Positions 27,947 to 37,538 of a stretch of 64,000 nucleotides of DNA are shown here, piece after piece; within the stretch, counting starts at the first letter, position 1, and every line of letters starts with the position of its first letter. Below the pieces are notes generated by a model, which was not told the DNA's origin, made no database searches, and worked only from the letters and a program-made list of their open reading frames with translations. The DNA lies in the NCBI RefSeq assembly GCF_000521805.1, contig NZ_JAMB01000008.1:1-64000 (forward strand), written 5' to 3'. Position numbers and translations under genes: made by a program. Origin of the DNA: Marinomonas ushuaiensis DSM 15871. GTDB lineage: Bacteria; Pseudomonadota; Gammaproteobacteria; Pseudomonadales; Marinomonadaceae.

Positions 27947-28617
27947 TAGCGTACACTCGCCAATTCACGGCGCATAGAATCGATTACGGTTTTGTAATCG
28001 TCTTTGCCAAAAATGGCCGAACCCGCAACAAAGGTATCCGCACCTGCTCTGGCAATCTCTGCAATGTTCTTTTCACTCACTCCGCCATCGACTTCTAAAC
28101 GAATATCGTAGCCACTGGCATCAATTAAAGCTCTCGCTTCACGCAGTTTATCCAATGTACCAGGAATAAATGATTGCCCACCAAACCCAGGGTTCACAGA
28201 CATCAACAACACCATATCGATTTTATCCATCACATACTTAAGATAATGCAGAGGCGTCGCAGGATTAAACACAAGCCCCGCTTTGCAGCCTCCATCTCTT
28301 ATCATTTGCAAAGATCGGTCGATATGTTCACTCGCTTCAGGGTGAAAGGTGATAATAGAAGCACCTGCTTCAATAAACTCACCGATCATACGATCAACAG
28401 GCTTGACCATAAGATGCACATCTATATCGGCTGTCACACCATGCTTACGCAGAGCTTTACATACCATAGGACCAATAGTTAAATTGGGAACATAATGATT
28501 ATCCATCACATCAAAGTGTATGATGTCTGCTCCCGCTTCAAGAACCTGATCAACTTCTTCGCCTAATCGAGCAAAATCGGCAGAAAGGATCGAAGGTGCG
28601 ATAATAAAATCATTCAT
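27946..28617 (-). CDS. rpe: Ribulose-phosphate 3-epimerase
   Basis: Rpe interconverts ribulose 5-phosphate and xylulose 5-phosphate in the pentose phosphate pathway. The 223-residue TIM barrel begins [16 protein letters not shown] and has the metal-binding [12 protein letters not shown] and DVHLMV, plus [12 protein letters not shown] and the phosphate-binding VDGGV and AGSAIFG. I placed the start at 28617 (MNDFIIAPS) because GGAG stands 6 nt upstream; the longer frame adds seven residues without a site. It precedes gph in a two-gene operon. Confidence 0.97.
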   Translation of the reverse strand: MNDFIIAPSILSADFARLGEEVDQVLEAGADIIHFDVMDNHYVPNLTIGPMVCKALRKHGVTADIDVHLMVKPVDRMIGEFIEAGASIITFHPEASEHIDRSLQMIRDGGCKAGLVFNPATPLHYLKYVMDKIDMVLLMSVNPGFGGQSFIPGTLDKLREARALIDASGYDIRLEVDGGVSEKNIAEIARAGADTFVAGSAIFGKDDYKTVIDSMRRELASVR

Positions 28618-28704
28618 ATCTGACTCCAGCGGTGACACAATAAAAGATAATTTGAAAAGTATGTCATTATTTTAACAAGGCACACAAAAGAAGTATTGAA
28701 AACA

Positions 28705-29703
28705 ATGAATAAAAATACAACGCTGCTCAACATTATTATCTCGTTTACATTATTAAGCGCTTGTAATTTATCGCTTGCTGAAGATTCCGCACCAGCAAAC
28801 GCCTCAATTGAAAATACAGAAGCAAAAGACAATACCAAGGTGGAAAATAACTCAGAGGCAGAAAATAAGGTTTATGTAATTCCAACGCCTCAAATATCAC
28901 GTATAAGCGCGCTAGAAACGTCATTAAAAAATCGACAGCTCACCCATCAGTTAGATACATTAGAAGCGAACGGAGATCCTTTTCTAACCCTTTACCAGCC
29001 TTCATTAACCAGCTCAACCCAAGGCTGCGTTATTATTCTACATAGCGACAATGAGCACCCAGATTGGCCAGATGCGGTTGCACCTTTGCGTAATGCTTTG
29101 CCGGAACACAGCTGGTGCACAATCTCCATAGAAGTCCCAGACATTACCAAGCGAGCGGAAGCTGTAAACACACAAATAAGTACTCAAGAAGACAATTCCC
29201 AAGCAGTGGAATTGCCAAATCAAGATACGGTATTTTCACGAATTCTTGCGACGATCGCCAAAGCACAAAGCAATGAGATAGAAGTGTTCGCTCTTTTGGG
29301 CTACAAAACTGGCGCTGCGTACGCGTTGAACTTCTTAGCGAACAATTCAGACACAGCAAATGCATTGATATTAATTGATATTGAAACACCCGCTACGACA
29401 AGCCATTACAGCCTTGCCCAACAAGTTCGAAAAATCCCTCAACCTATCCTTGATTATTATATAAACAGTAACGCTGGAAGTAGCCAATTCGCCATGTGGC
29501 GGAAACAAGCGGCCAACCAAAGAACCGAAATTAACAATGATTTCATCCAGTTAGATGCAGTACCTGATAGAGCCAATGGAAAAAAGAGCAAACAACTCTT
29601 GGTGCAGCGCGTTCGTGGTTTTTTGAAACAAAATACCAATCAAAGAGACCAAAGAAAGACATTACCAAGCGTAAAAAAAGGGCTTTTCTATGAAAGCCCT
29701 TAA
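28705..29703 (+). CDS. DUF3530-type alpha/beta-hydrolase-like secreted protein
   Basis: The 332-residue product has an N-terminal signal peptide (cleavage expected after LSLAE, about 25; the Cys at about 19 is preceded by LLSA, so a lipoprotein is possible), a polar Glu/Asn-rich stretch, then an alpha/beta-hydrolase-like fold with GCVIILHSDNEHPDW and FALLGYKTGAAYALNFL. The usual GxSxG elbow is GYKTGA, so the nucleophile Ser is missing at that spot. Overall pattern resembles the DUF3530 family; no function is known to me. A TTG nine bases upstream is an alternative start. The stop codon lies just after a hairpin formed in its last codons. Confidence 0.75.
   Translation: MNKNTTLLNIIISFTLLSACNLSLAEDSAPANASIENTEAKDNTKVENNSEAENKVYVIPTPQISRISALETSLKNRQLTHQLDTLEANGDPFLTLYQPSLTSSTQGCVIILHSDNEHPDWPDAVAPLRNALPEHSWCTISIEVPDITKRAEAVNTQISTQEDNSQAVELPNQDTVFSRILATIAKAQSNEIEVFALLGYKTGAAYALNFLANNSDTANALILIDIETPATTSHYSLAQQVRKIPQPILDYYINSNAGSSQFAMWRKQAANQRTEINNDFIQLDAVPDRANGKKSKQLLVQRVRGFLKQNTNQRDQRKTLPSVKKGLFYESP
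29672..29701 (-). terminator. Intrinsic terminator after djlA
   Basis: AAGGGCTTT (29678-29686) and AAAGCCCTT (29693-29701) form a 9-bp stem with a 6-nt loop. On the minus strand it is followed by a seven-T run. It overlaps the 3' end of the converging DUF3530-type gene and lies 46 bp beyond the djlA stop codon. Confidence 0.85.
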
Positions 29704-29746
29704 TTACTTACTATTCGTTATTTAAAAACACGCACTCACGATTCGA

Positions 29747-30538
29747 TTATTTACGAGAATTTTTAACTAATTCATATGCCGACTGAATTTCCTGTGTTTT
29801 TTCTTTCGCCAACTCAATCATTTCTTTAGGCAAACCTTTTGCACTCAGTTTGTCTGGGTGATTTTTACTCATTAATCTGCGGTATGCTTTTTTAATGTCC
29901 GCATCATTCATATCCGCCGTCACGCCAAGTACTTCGTAAGCTGACTTCAATAAATCTTTTGACCCCATACCATCTGGAGAAGATTGATAACCTTGTCTAA
30001 AGTGCGCCTGTTGCTTAACTTGAATGTGCAAGGCTTCAAATTCGGCAACAGTAATACCAAGATTTGCACAGACCTGAGAAACGAAAGATTTCTCCTCAAC
30101 ACTGAAATGTCCGTCTGCATAGGCTGAAACCAACAGAATTTCTAGAAGCGTTCGTGTTAAGTCACCGGAACTAACCACTGACTTAAAGTGGTTAAGCTCG
30201 GCAACAAAATCAAAATTCGCAGACTTACCTTCATTAAATAACTGTCTAGCTTGCTCTTGGGCCGCAGGCGATAAACGTAGACGCTGCATAACAGTTTGCG
30301 CCAATTGAATCTCAGCTTCTGATACTTGACCATCGGATTTAGCCAAACGCCCCATCAAAAGAAATAAAGTTCGGAAGAAGGCTTGCTGCTGTAACGCAAT
30401 ATTAGCGCGGTTACCAATATTGCCAAATGCACCGCCAGTTTGTGCTCTGTCTATAACACTGCCAACAATAAACCCTATAAGGCCAAGAAAAAAACCACCT
30501 AAAATATAGCCTAAAATGGCGCAAACAATTTTCCACAT
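29747..30538 (-). CDS. djlA: DnaJ-like membrane co-chaperone
   Basis: DjlA is a type III membrane J-protein that stimulates DnaK. The 263-residue protein has one N-terminal membrane segment (about 5-29), a TerB-like domain (about 52-165; SDGQVSEAEIQLAQ) and a C-terminal J domain with the HPD triad at 227-229. Length and order match the family. It is divergent from lptD, a common arrangement near lptD-surA in gammaproteobacteria. Confidence 0.95.
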   Translation of the reverse strand: MWKIVCAILGYILGGFFLGLIGFIVGSVIDRAQTGGAFGNIGNRANIALQQQAFFRTLFLLMGRLAKSDGQVSEAEIQLAQTVMQRLRLSPAAQEQARQLFNEGKSANFDFVAELNHFKSVVSSGDLTRTLLEILLVSAYADGHFSVEEKSFVSQVCANLGITVAEFEALHIQVKQQAHFRQGYQSSPDGMGSKDLLKSAYEVLGVTADMNDADIKKAYRRLMSKNHPDKLSAKGLPKEMIELAKEKTQEIQSAYELVKNSRK

Positions 30539-30664
30539 AAAGATATTTCTCCAGAATCGGTAGCCCCTATGGGCCTGCTTAGATTATCATTTGTCTCACA
30601 ACATGGACCCGCTTGCGGGCAGTATCCGATTTCGGACAATAATTTTGGTAACAAGTATACCTGC

Positions 30665-32920
30665 ATGGCTAAGCATTTACGCACCTACGCCTTATTTTTT
30701 CAAAGTCTTTTCATCTTGCCGCTTGCACACGCACAAGAGAATCAATGGGACTGGGTTCCTAGAGAATCCCTAACGACTGAGCAACAAGCTAGCCTCAGCC
30801 GTTATTGTCAAGGCTCTTACATCAGTAGTTGGCAAGCGACCAACTCTTTAAACACCAATCTCGCGGCGGATTTAATTGTGCGTGATCAACATGGCATTAT
30901 TCACCTTCAAGGTGCTGCCGAGATTATTCAGCCACAATCCACATTATCCGCAGACGAGATAGAAGGCGTTCCAAACGAATATTATAAAGCGACTGGGAAC
31001 GTCACGTTACGCAATGCTAATCAACTCATTCGCAGTTCAAGCAGTTACATCTCAGAGAATGGCAACAATACAACAGAGTTTACCGATGCTAGTTTTTTAA
31101 GCCACGACACGGGGGCACGGGTAGAAGCTAAATCACTCTCAAACAACCAAGATGGTGTCATTTTTATTGAAGAGGGTTTTTTTACTACCTGCGAACCCAA
31201 TAGCGAAAGTTGGAAACTGTATGGTAGCTCAATAGAATTAGACCCAAACAGTGGTTTTGGAACCGCCAAACATGTGCAACTTCGTATTGCCGACATACCT
31301 ATTTTCTATTTTCCTTGGTTACGTTTTCCGATAGATGACCGTCGCCAATCCGGTTTTTTGTTTCCTAGCTTTGGTTATTCCAATACCGATGGACTGAGTT
31401 TTTCAGCGCCCTTCTATTGGAATATCGCTCCCAGTCTAGATGCAACCATTACACCAAATTATATTCAGAATGAAGGCGAAGGTGTCGATTTAGAAATCCG
31501 CCATTTAAGCTCCTATGGCGAAACTACCTACGAACAATCCACGTTTGAAAATGACAATGAAGGCACACAAACATTACGCAAACTAACCTCTGATCAGAGA
31601 TTCAATTCTTACTTTAGTACTGGCATGACGCTAGAAGACAACCCTACAAAAGACCTTTATCCAGAAGCAAACACCACGTCGATAGGTGAAGAAGATCACT
31701 ATGAACGTAGTGCCTATATTCGTTTAGACAATGGCAACTTCCTCAACAAAGTAACGTATCTTACCTATCAAACACCTGATGACTCAGAGGATAAACCGTT
31801 CGATTGGCTGCCTCGTATAACGAGCTCTTACGGATTTGGCACAACCTACCTAGACTATGATATTGAAGTACAATATACGGATTTCTATGACCCAGACGAA
31901 GATAATTTCGATGGTGAACGAGTTGCGATAAACCAAGACATCAGCATTGATTTCAGCAACAGCTGGGGAAGCATTTCGCCTGGTGTTCTAGCTCAATATC
32001 GAGACTATAATAAACATGACTATACGACAGATTCCGACAGCTCAGAATCAATCGGTCATGTTAGTAGTTACCTTGATACATCAATATCATTTGAACGTCA
32101 TTTAGATGTCGGTGATAACCAATGGCGCCAAACACTCACGCCTAGATTAAATTACTTGAATGCTCCTTTTGAAGATCAAGACAATATCGAAGATTTCGAT
32201 GCTAGCGATCCAACCTTGACCTATTCACAGGCATTTAGTCACAAACGATTTAGTGGCAACGATCGAATCGGCGATACAGAACAAATCACATTGGGCTTAG
32301 AAAGTCGTATCTATGATCAAAGCAATAACGAGAAATGGGCATTCAAAGCAGGACAAATTTTCTACTTAGAAGATCGTTATGTTGATATTGATGGAGACAC
32401 AGACGAAAATACAGCAATTGATGATTCAGAACATAGTGATTTACTAACATCGGTCAGTTACAGTGGTGACCGTTACAGCTTAACTAATAATTTAAATTAT
32501 GATTTAGATAAAGATGAAGTGAATTTGGTGCAATTTATTGCCGATTTAGAACCTATCGATGATACTAAAATCAACTTAAGCTACCTGTATTCACTTAATA
32601 ATACAGATTCAGATGACGATGCAAACCAAGCAAGCATTGGAACGGTTTTTCCTCTTAATCAAAACTGGTCAATGTATACGCAATATACTTATGATTTCTT
32701 AGAAGACGAAGCCACTAAGCAAATCACCGGCTTAGGCTATGAAAATTGCTGCCTCAAAGTATCATTGAGCTATCAAGACTGGATTGATGACGATAATGAA
32801 TCTGATCGAGGCGTCTTTTTACAATTTACTTTACGTGGTTTAAGCACTGCAGGTAGCACTAACGATGATACCAGCAGCATTGCTGACACCTACTGGAACC
32901 AAGGAAAAGTTGGATATTAA
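30665..32920 (+). CDS. lptD: LPS-assembly outer-membrane protein
   Basis: LptD with LptE inserts lipopolysaccharide into the outer leaflet. From the ATG at 30665 the 751-residue protein has a signal peptide (cleavage after AHA, about 25), an N-terminal OstA/LptD domain (LSADEIEGVPNEYYKATGNV) and a large beta barrel (about 200-751). Cysteines fit the family: one near the mature N-terminus (RYCQGS), one in TTCEPNSESW, and the adjacent pair NCCLKVS near the C-terminus. The longer frame adds 32 residues ahead of the signal peptide and is rejected; the ribosome binding site is weak. surA follows after 2 bp. Confidence 0.96.
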   Translation: MAKHLRTYALFFQSLFILPLAHAQENQWDWVPRESLTTEQQASLSRYCQGSYISSWQATNSLNTNLAADLIVRDQHGIIHLQGAAEIIQPQSTLSADEIEGVPNEYYKATGNVTLRNANQLIRSSSSYISENGNNTTEFTDASFLSHDTGARVEAKSLSNNQDGVIFIEEGFFTTCEPNSESWKLYGSSIELDPNSGFGTAKHVQLRIADIPIFYFPWLRFPIDDRRQSGFLFPSFGYSNTDGLSFSAPFYWNIAPSLDATITPNYIQNEGEGVDLEIRHLSSYGETTYEQSTFENDNEGTQTLRKLTSDQRFNSYFSTGMTLEDNPTKDLYPEANTTSIGEEDHYERSAYIRLDNGNFLNKVTYLTYQTPDDSEDKPFDWLPRITSSYGFGTTYLDYDIEVQYTDFYDPDEDNFDGERVAINQDISIDFSNSWGSISPGVLAQYRDYNKHDYTTDSDSSESIGHVSSYLDTSISFERHLDVGDNQWRQTLTPRLNYLNAPFEDQDNIEDFDASDPTLTYSQAFSHKRFSGNDRIGDTEQITLGLESRIYDQSNNEKWAFKAGQIFYLEDRYVDIDGDTDENTAIDDSEHSDLLTSVSYSGDRYSLTNNLNYDLDKDEVNLVQFIADLEPIDDTKINLSYLYSLNNTDSDDDANQASIGTVFPLNQNWSMYTQYTYDFLEDEATKQITGLGYENCCLKVSLSYQDWIDDDNESDRGVFLQFTLRGLSTAGSTNDDTSSIADTYWNQGKVGY

Positions 32921-32922
32921 CC

Positions 32923-34176
32923 ATGAAGTTGTTTTCTTTTTTCACTTTAATACTATTAATACTTACACCACTTCAAACAGTACAGGCTGCACAGACAAAA
33001 ATTGACGGAATTGTTGCTATTGTTGATTCACAGCCTATTTTAGAAAGTGACATTCTTAATCGTTTTCAGATCGTTAAAGACCGTGTCCCTGGCGGCGTAA
33101 TGACAGAAAACATTCATCGTCAAATTCTTAATCAAATGATTGATGAAACGTTACAAGTAAATTACGCAAGAAAAATAGGCATGAGAGCATCCAATTCAGA
33201 TGTGGATAACGCGATTACTGGCGTCGCTAAAAATATGAATTTGGACTTGGCTGGCTTAAAAAATGTTTTAGCGAGTAAAGGCGTCAATTATTCACGCTAT
33301 CGCGATCAGATTGAACAAGAGATTTTAATCAACAACGTCAAACGCGAAATCATTAGAAAACGTATTACCATTTCAGACCAGGAAATTGATGACTACCTGA
33401 GTTCAAATACCAGTATCACAAAGGAAAAAGATCAGGTTCACCTTCGTCATATCCTTCTTCGAGCGACCAATCCAGTACAAGCGGAGATGGATATCAAAAA
33501 CATTGCTCAGAAAATCTTCACAGAAAACGATTTCATCGAGCAAGCGGTCGAAAAATCAGATGGACAATTTGCGATTGAAGGCGGCGATTTAGGCTGGCGC
33601 CCAGTCAACCAGCTTCCACCTCTTTTTGTACGCGCGATAGAATCAGAAAAAGGCCCACTCATTGGGCCTATTCAAAGTAACGCAGGTTTCCACCTGTTAT
33701 GGCTAGTTGATAAACGCACACCATCGGTAACCCTGCAACAGCAAACCAAAGCCCGACATATTTTGGTACGTGCAAATGAGATAAGAAACACTTCACAAAC
33801 AGAAAGCCTTGCTGATGATTTATACAAACAGTTAAGCAGTGGTGCAGACTTCGCTGAACTAGCGAAGGAATACAGCGAAGATCAAGGCTCAACACTACAA
33901 GGTGGTGATCTTGGTTGGGTAACACCCGGAACCATGGTGTCAGAATTTGAAACCATGATGAATCAAACTAGTGTGGGCGATATCAGTAAACCATTCCGTA
34001 CACAGTTTGGCTGGCATATTCTGCAAGTCGAAGGTCGTAGAGAAGCCGATATTAGCGACCAACTAAAACGACAAAATGCCGAAACATCTCTTACAGCACA
34101 AAAACAAGACATCGTACTAGGCAACTGGTTAGACGAATTACGCGCTGATGCCTTCATCGACAGAAAGTCTAAATAA
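32923..34176 (+). CDS. surA: Periplasmic chaperone / peptidyl-prolyl isomerase
   Basis: SurA escorts outer-membrane proteins, including LptD, across the periplasm. The 417-residue protein has a signal peptide (about 1-22), the N-terminal chaperone domain (IDGIVAIVDSQPILESDI) and two parvulin-type PpiC domains (about 165-270 and 277-380; RHILLRA and ARHILVRA openings, GGDLGW repeated). Length is normal. It sits directly after lptD, and pdxA follows 12 bp later. Confidence 0.97.
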   Translation: MKLFSFFTLILLILTPLQTVQAAQTKIDGIVAIVDSQPILESDILNRFQIVKDRVPGGVMTENIHRQILNQMIDETLQVNYARKIGMRASNSDVDNAITGVAKNMNLDLAGLKNVLASKGVNYSRYRDQIEQEILINNVKREIIRKRITISDQEIDDYLSSNTSITKEKDQVHLRHILLRATNPVQAEMDIKNIAQKIFTENDFIEQAVEKSDGQFAIEGGDLGWRPVNQLPPLFVRAIESEKGPLIGPIQSNAGFHLLWLVDKRTPSVTLQQQTKARHILVRANEIRNTSQTESLADDLYKQLSSGADFAELAKEYSEDQGSTLQGGDLGWVTPGTMVSEFETMMNQTSVGDISKPFRTQFGWHILQVEGRREADISDQLKRQNAETSLTAQKQDIVLGNWLDELRADAFIDRKSK

Positions 34177-34188
34177 GCGAGCAATATA

Positions 34189-35208
34189 ATGGTAAGTGAT
34201 ACGACAAAACCTCTTCCCATTATTGCCATTACCTCTGGAGAGCCAGCAGGCATAGGCCCAGATATTATTATCAGCGCACTAAGCGAACAGGCCTTCCCTG
34301 CTCGCTTAGTCGTTCTTGCTGATCCTGAACTACTGAAAAGCCGAGCCAAAACACTTGGCTTAACCGCTAATATTATTTCGATAGAACAAGCCTGCGATAC
34401 GCCTTTTCATAAAAAAGGTGACATTTTTGTACTGCCTATTCAGCAAGCGATAAAAAGCACAGCTGGTATTCTCGATATCGCAAACTCTCCTTATGTATTA
34501 GAAACCCTGAGACAAGCTGGCGAAGGCTGTATTCATGGTGAGTTTGACGCGATTGTCACTCCTCCAGTTCATAAAGGTATTTTATGTGAAACAGGCGTCC
34601 ATTTTTCTGGTCATACCGAATTCTTCCAAGCGCAGTGTCAATCTCCACATGTGGTTATGATGCTGGCGACAGAAGTCATGAAAGTGGCCTTAGTCACTAC
34701 TCACTTACCTCTCAAAGATGTTTCTTCTGCAATTACAGAACAAAGCATTAGTCTAGTGATAAGAGCTCTCAATAAAGACCTGCAAGAAAAATTTGCTATC
34801 AAACAACCTAGAATTTTAGTCTGTGGTTTAAACCCACACGCAGGTGAGGATGGCCATCTAGGCAAAGAAGAAATTGACGTTATTATTCCAACTTTGGATA
34901 AACTTCGCCAAGAAGGCTTGGATTTAATCGGCCCATTACCTGCTGACACCCTATTTACACCTAAATACTTAGACAATGCGGATTGCGCTTTGGCCATGTA
35001 TCACGATCAAGGTTTACCTGTGTTAAAATACTCAGGCTTTGGTAACGCTGTAAACATTACACTAGGCTTACCTATTATAAGAACATCCGTCGACCACGGC
35101 ACAGCGATTGATTTAGCTGGCACAGGCAAAGCAAATAACGGCAGCCTAAAAGTGGCCATTCAACATGCTATTAACATGGCAAATAACGCGAAAAAGTTTT
35201 CTACATGA
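34189..35208 (+). CDS. pdxA: 4-hydroxythreonine-4-phosphate dehydrogenase
   Basis: PdxA oxidises 4-phosphohydroxythreonine in pyridoxal phosphate synthesis. The 339-residue protein has the opening [12 protein letters not shown] (about 13-24), the metal/substrate blocks [30 protein letters not shown] and [13 protein letters not shown], and the closing [15 protein letters not shown]. Its stop codon overlaps the rsmA start by 4 nt (ATGA). Confidence 0.97.
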   Translation: MVSDTTKPLPIIAITSGEPAGIGPDIIISALSEQAFPARLVVLADPELLKSRAKTLGLTANIISIEQACDTPFHKKGDIFVLPIQQAIKSTAGILDIANSPYVLETLRQAGEGCIHGEFDAIVTPPVHKGILCETGVHFSGHTEFFQAQCQSPHVVMMLATEVMKVALVTTHLPLKDVSSAITEQSISLVIRALNKDLQEKFAIKQPRILVCGLNPHAGEDGHLGKEEIDVIIPTLDKLRQEGLDLIGPLPADTLFTPKYLDNADCALAMYHDQGLPVLKYSGFGNAVNITLGLPIIRTSVDHGTAIDLAGTGKANNGSLKVAIQHAINMANNAKKFST

Positions 35209-36005
35209 GCAAACAGCAATCCCATAAAGCGAGAAAAAGATTCGGCCAAAACTTCCTTCACGACCACGGTGTGATCCGTCGTATTGTGGCTTGCATTGGT
35301 CCGAAAAAAGGACAATGCATTGTTGAAATTGGCCCTGGTAAAGGTGCCTTAACAGAAGGCATTATTAGCGTTACTGAAAAAATGGATGTCGTTGAACTTG
35401 ACCGTGATTTGATCCCGATTCTAAAAGTAAATCTGTTTAAATTTCCTGAACTAACCGTTCATGAAGCAGATGCTATGAAATTCGACTTCACCTCGCTAAA
35501 AACAGATGAACAATTTATTCGTGTTGTAGGTAACTTGCCATACAACATATCAACACCTCTTATTTTTCATCTGCTTAGCCAAGCCTATGTGATTGAAGAC
35601 ATGCATTTTATGCTTCAAAAAGAAGTCGTTGATCGTTTGGCTGCACGCCCAGGCGATAGCCTTTATGGCCGCCTAAGTGTCATGGCGCAGTATTATTGCG
35701 CAGTAGAATCACTCTTCATCGTTGGACCTGAATCTTTCGACCCAGCACCAAAAGTAGATTCTGCCATTGTTCGAATGACCCCTCATAAAACCTTGCCCTA
35801 TCCCGTGAACAACATTAAGAAACTGGAAGACATAGTTCGAGTTGGTTTTCAGCAACGCCGTAAAACACTGCGCAACAACTACAAAGGCGTACTGGATAAC
35901 GATGATTTTGCTGCGCTCAATATTGATCCAGGCCTACGTCCTGAAAGATTAGATGTGGAAGACTTCGTAAGAATTACTAACTACGTCCTTAAAAAGGAAG
36001 AGTAA
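35205..36005 (+). CDS. rsmA: 16S rRNA adenine dimethyltransferase
   Basis: RsmA (KsgA) dimethylates two adenosines in helix 45 of 16S rRNA. The 266-residue protein starts with [13 protein letters not shown], the family signature, and has the SAM site [13 protein letters not shown] (about 45-57), the catalytic GNLPYNIST (about 109-117) and the C-terminal [13 protein letters not shown]. It overlaps pdxA by 4 nt and is followed without a gap by apaG. Confidence 0.97.
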   Translation: MSKQQSHKARKRFGQNFLHDHGVIRRIVACIGPKKGQCIVEIGPGKGALTEGIISVTEKMDVVELDRDLIPILKVNLFKFPELTVHEADAMKFDFTSLKTDEQFIRVVGNLPYNISTPLIFHLLSQAYVIEDMHFMLQKEVVDRLAARPGDSLYGRLSVMAQYYCAVESLFIVGPESFDPAPKVDSAIVRMTPHKTLPYPVNNIKKLEDIVRVGFQQRRKTLRNNYKGVLDNDDFAALNIDPGLRPERLDVEDFVRITNYVLKKEE

Positions 36006-36380
36006 ATGCAAAAATACGACGTCGTGGTTTCTGTTCGTACTGAATATTTAGCAAGCCAATCGACACCGTCTGATTCTCGTTATGTTTTTGCTTATCATAT
36101 CTCGATGACAAACTGCGGAACAGAATCAGCCAAGCTAACAACTCGTCATTGGATCGTCACCGATGGCAATGAGCAAGTACAAGAAATGAAAGGCAGTGGC
36201 GTAATTGGTGAATATCCTCATTTAGCATCAGGAGAATCATTTCATTACACCAGTGGAACTGTTTTGAATACCGTAGTAGGCAGCATGCAAGGTAGCTATC
36301 AATTCATTGCTGACGACGGCACTGAATTTGATGCTCTCGTGCGCCCATTCACTTTATTTGTTCCAAATCAGGTGCATTGA
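36006..36380 (+). CDS. apaG: ApaG domain protein
   Basis: ApaG is a small immunoglobulin-like beta-sandwich protein often tied to magnesium and cobalt homeostasis; its biochemical role is unsettled. The 124-residue protein has VRTEYLASQSTPSDSRYVFAY, LTTRHWIVTDG, GSGVIGEYPHLASGESFHYTSG and the closing SYQFIADDG, all family hallmarks. Its ATG abuts the rsmA stop codon. Confidence 0.96.
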   Translation: MQKYDVVVSVRTEYLASQSTPSDSRYVFAYHISMTNCGTESAKLTTRHWIVTDGNEQVQEMKGSGVIGEYPHLASGESFHYTSGTVLNTVVGSMQGSYQFIADDGTEFDALVRPFTLFVPNQVH

Positions 36381-36387
36381 GGTTTTT

Positions 36388-37215
36388 ATGGCAACTTATG
36401 TGATTGGCGATTTACAAGGCTGCTTAACGCCACTCATCGAGCTTCTAGAGCAAATCCACTACCAACCAGAAAAAGATACACTCTGGTTTGCTGGTGACTT
36501 GATTAACCGAGGCCCAGAATCACTCGAAACCTTACGTTTTATAAAATCACTTGGTGATAGCGCCATCACTGTACTCGGCAATCATGATTTACATCTACTC
36601 GCAGTGGCTTATGGACATGGCAATTTGAAACGCGGTGACACGCTGACCGAAATACTCACAGCAAGCGACCGTGATGATTTAATGAACTGGCTTCGCCAAC
36701 AACCATTATTTCATTATGATGAAACATTCAATGTTGCTATGGCACACGCTGGGATCCCACCTTGCTGGGATCTAAACACCACTCAAGCACTTGCGAAAGA
36801 AGTTGAAAACAAACTCCAATCAGACAGTGTTGATGAATATTTTTCCGCCATGTATGGTAATACACCAAACAAATGGAGTGACGACCTAAAAGGTATGGAT
36901 CGCCTTAGATCTATCACCAATTATTTAACTCGTATGCGATTTTGTAACGTAAAAAGCAAACTGGATTTAAAATCGAAAGAAGCCATCAACACCGCCTCAA
37001 AAGGCTACGAACCGTGGTTTAATTATCCACTTCAAATTCCAGAAGGTTGCCATGTCGTATTTGGACATTGGGCTGCCCTCGAAGGTAATACTGAAAAAGA
37101 CCATATTCATGCACTGGACACAGGCTGCGTCTGGGGAGGAAGTTTAACCGCTTTACGCCTAGACGATATGCAACGTTTTAGTACACCTTGCACTATTAAT
37201 CGGAAAAATTCATGA
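36388..37215 (+). CDS. apaH: Diadenosine tetraphosphatase (symmetrical)
   Basis: ApaH splits Ap4A into two ADP. The 275-residue metallophosphoesterase has the metal motifs GDLQGC (about 7-12), GDLINRGPES (about 37-46), GNHDLHLL (about 63-70), then AHAGIPP and FGHWAALEG. I placed the start at 36388 (MATYVIGDLQGC) because GAGG lies 5 nt upstream; the longer frame overlaps apaG by 74 bp. Its stop codon overlaps the start of glpE. Confidence 0.96.
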   Translation: MATYVIGDLQGCLTPLIELLEQIHYQPEKDTLWFAGDLINRGPESLETLRFIKSLGDSAITVLGNHDLHLLAVAYGHGNLKRGDTLTEILTASDRDDLMNWLRQQPLFHYDETFNVAMAHAGIPPCWDLNTTQALAKEVENKLQSDSVDEYFSAMYGNTPNKWSDDLKGMDRLRSITNYLTRMRFCNVKSKLDLKSKEAINTASKGYEPWFNYPLQIPEGCHVVFGHWAALEGNTEKDHIHALDTGCVWGGSLTALRLDDMQRFSTPCTINRKNS

Positions 37216-37535
37216 CCTATACTTGCATCGATATTACAGACGCCCTACCTATCATTGAAAATAACGCCGTTATTGTCGACATTCGTGATCTAGCGAGCTT
37301 TCAAACAAGCCACGTAACCAATGCTATCAGCCTAACAAACGATAACGTTCAAAGCTTTATTGATAGCACAGATAAAACTAAACCTATCATTGTTTGCTGC
37401 TACCACGGCAACAGCAGTAAAGGCGCAGCAGAATACCTTGCCGCAGAAGGCTTTAAAGAAGTGTATTCATTAAATGGTGGCTTTAGCCAATGGTGCGCCA
37501 CATTTCCAGAACAATGTGAAATGGGCCACCCCTAA
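37212..37535 (+). CDS. glpE: Thiosulfate sulfurtransferase (single-domain rhodanese)
   Basis: GlpE transfers sulfane sulfur from thiosulfate to cyanide or other thiols. The 107-residue single rhodanese domain has DIRDLASFQTSHV (about 23-35) and the active loop CCYHGNSS with nucleophile Cys63; the loop form CYHGxSS is that of GlpE. It overlaps apaH by 4 nt. The glp context is absent, so the name rests on sequence only. Confidence 0.88.
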   Translation: MTYTCIDITDALPIIENNAVIVDIRDLASFQTSHVTNAISLTNDNVQSFIDSTDKTKPIIVCCYHGNSSKGAAEYLAAEGFKEVYSLNGGFSQWCATFPEQCEMGHP

Positions 37536-37538
37536 ATA

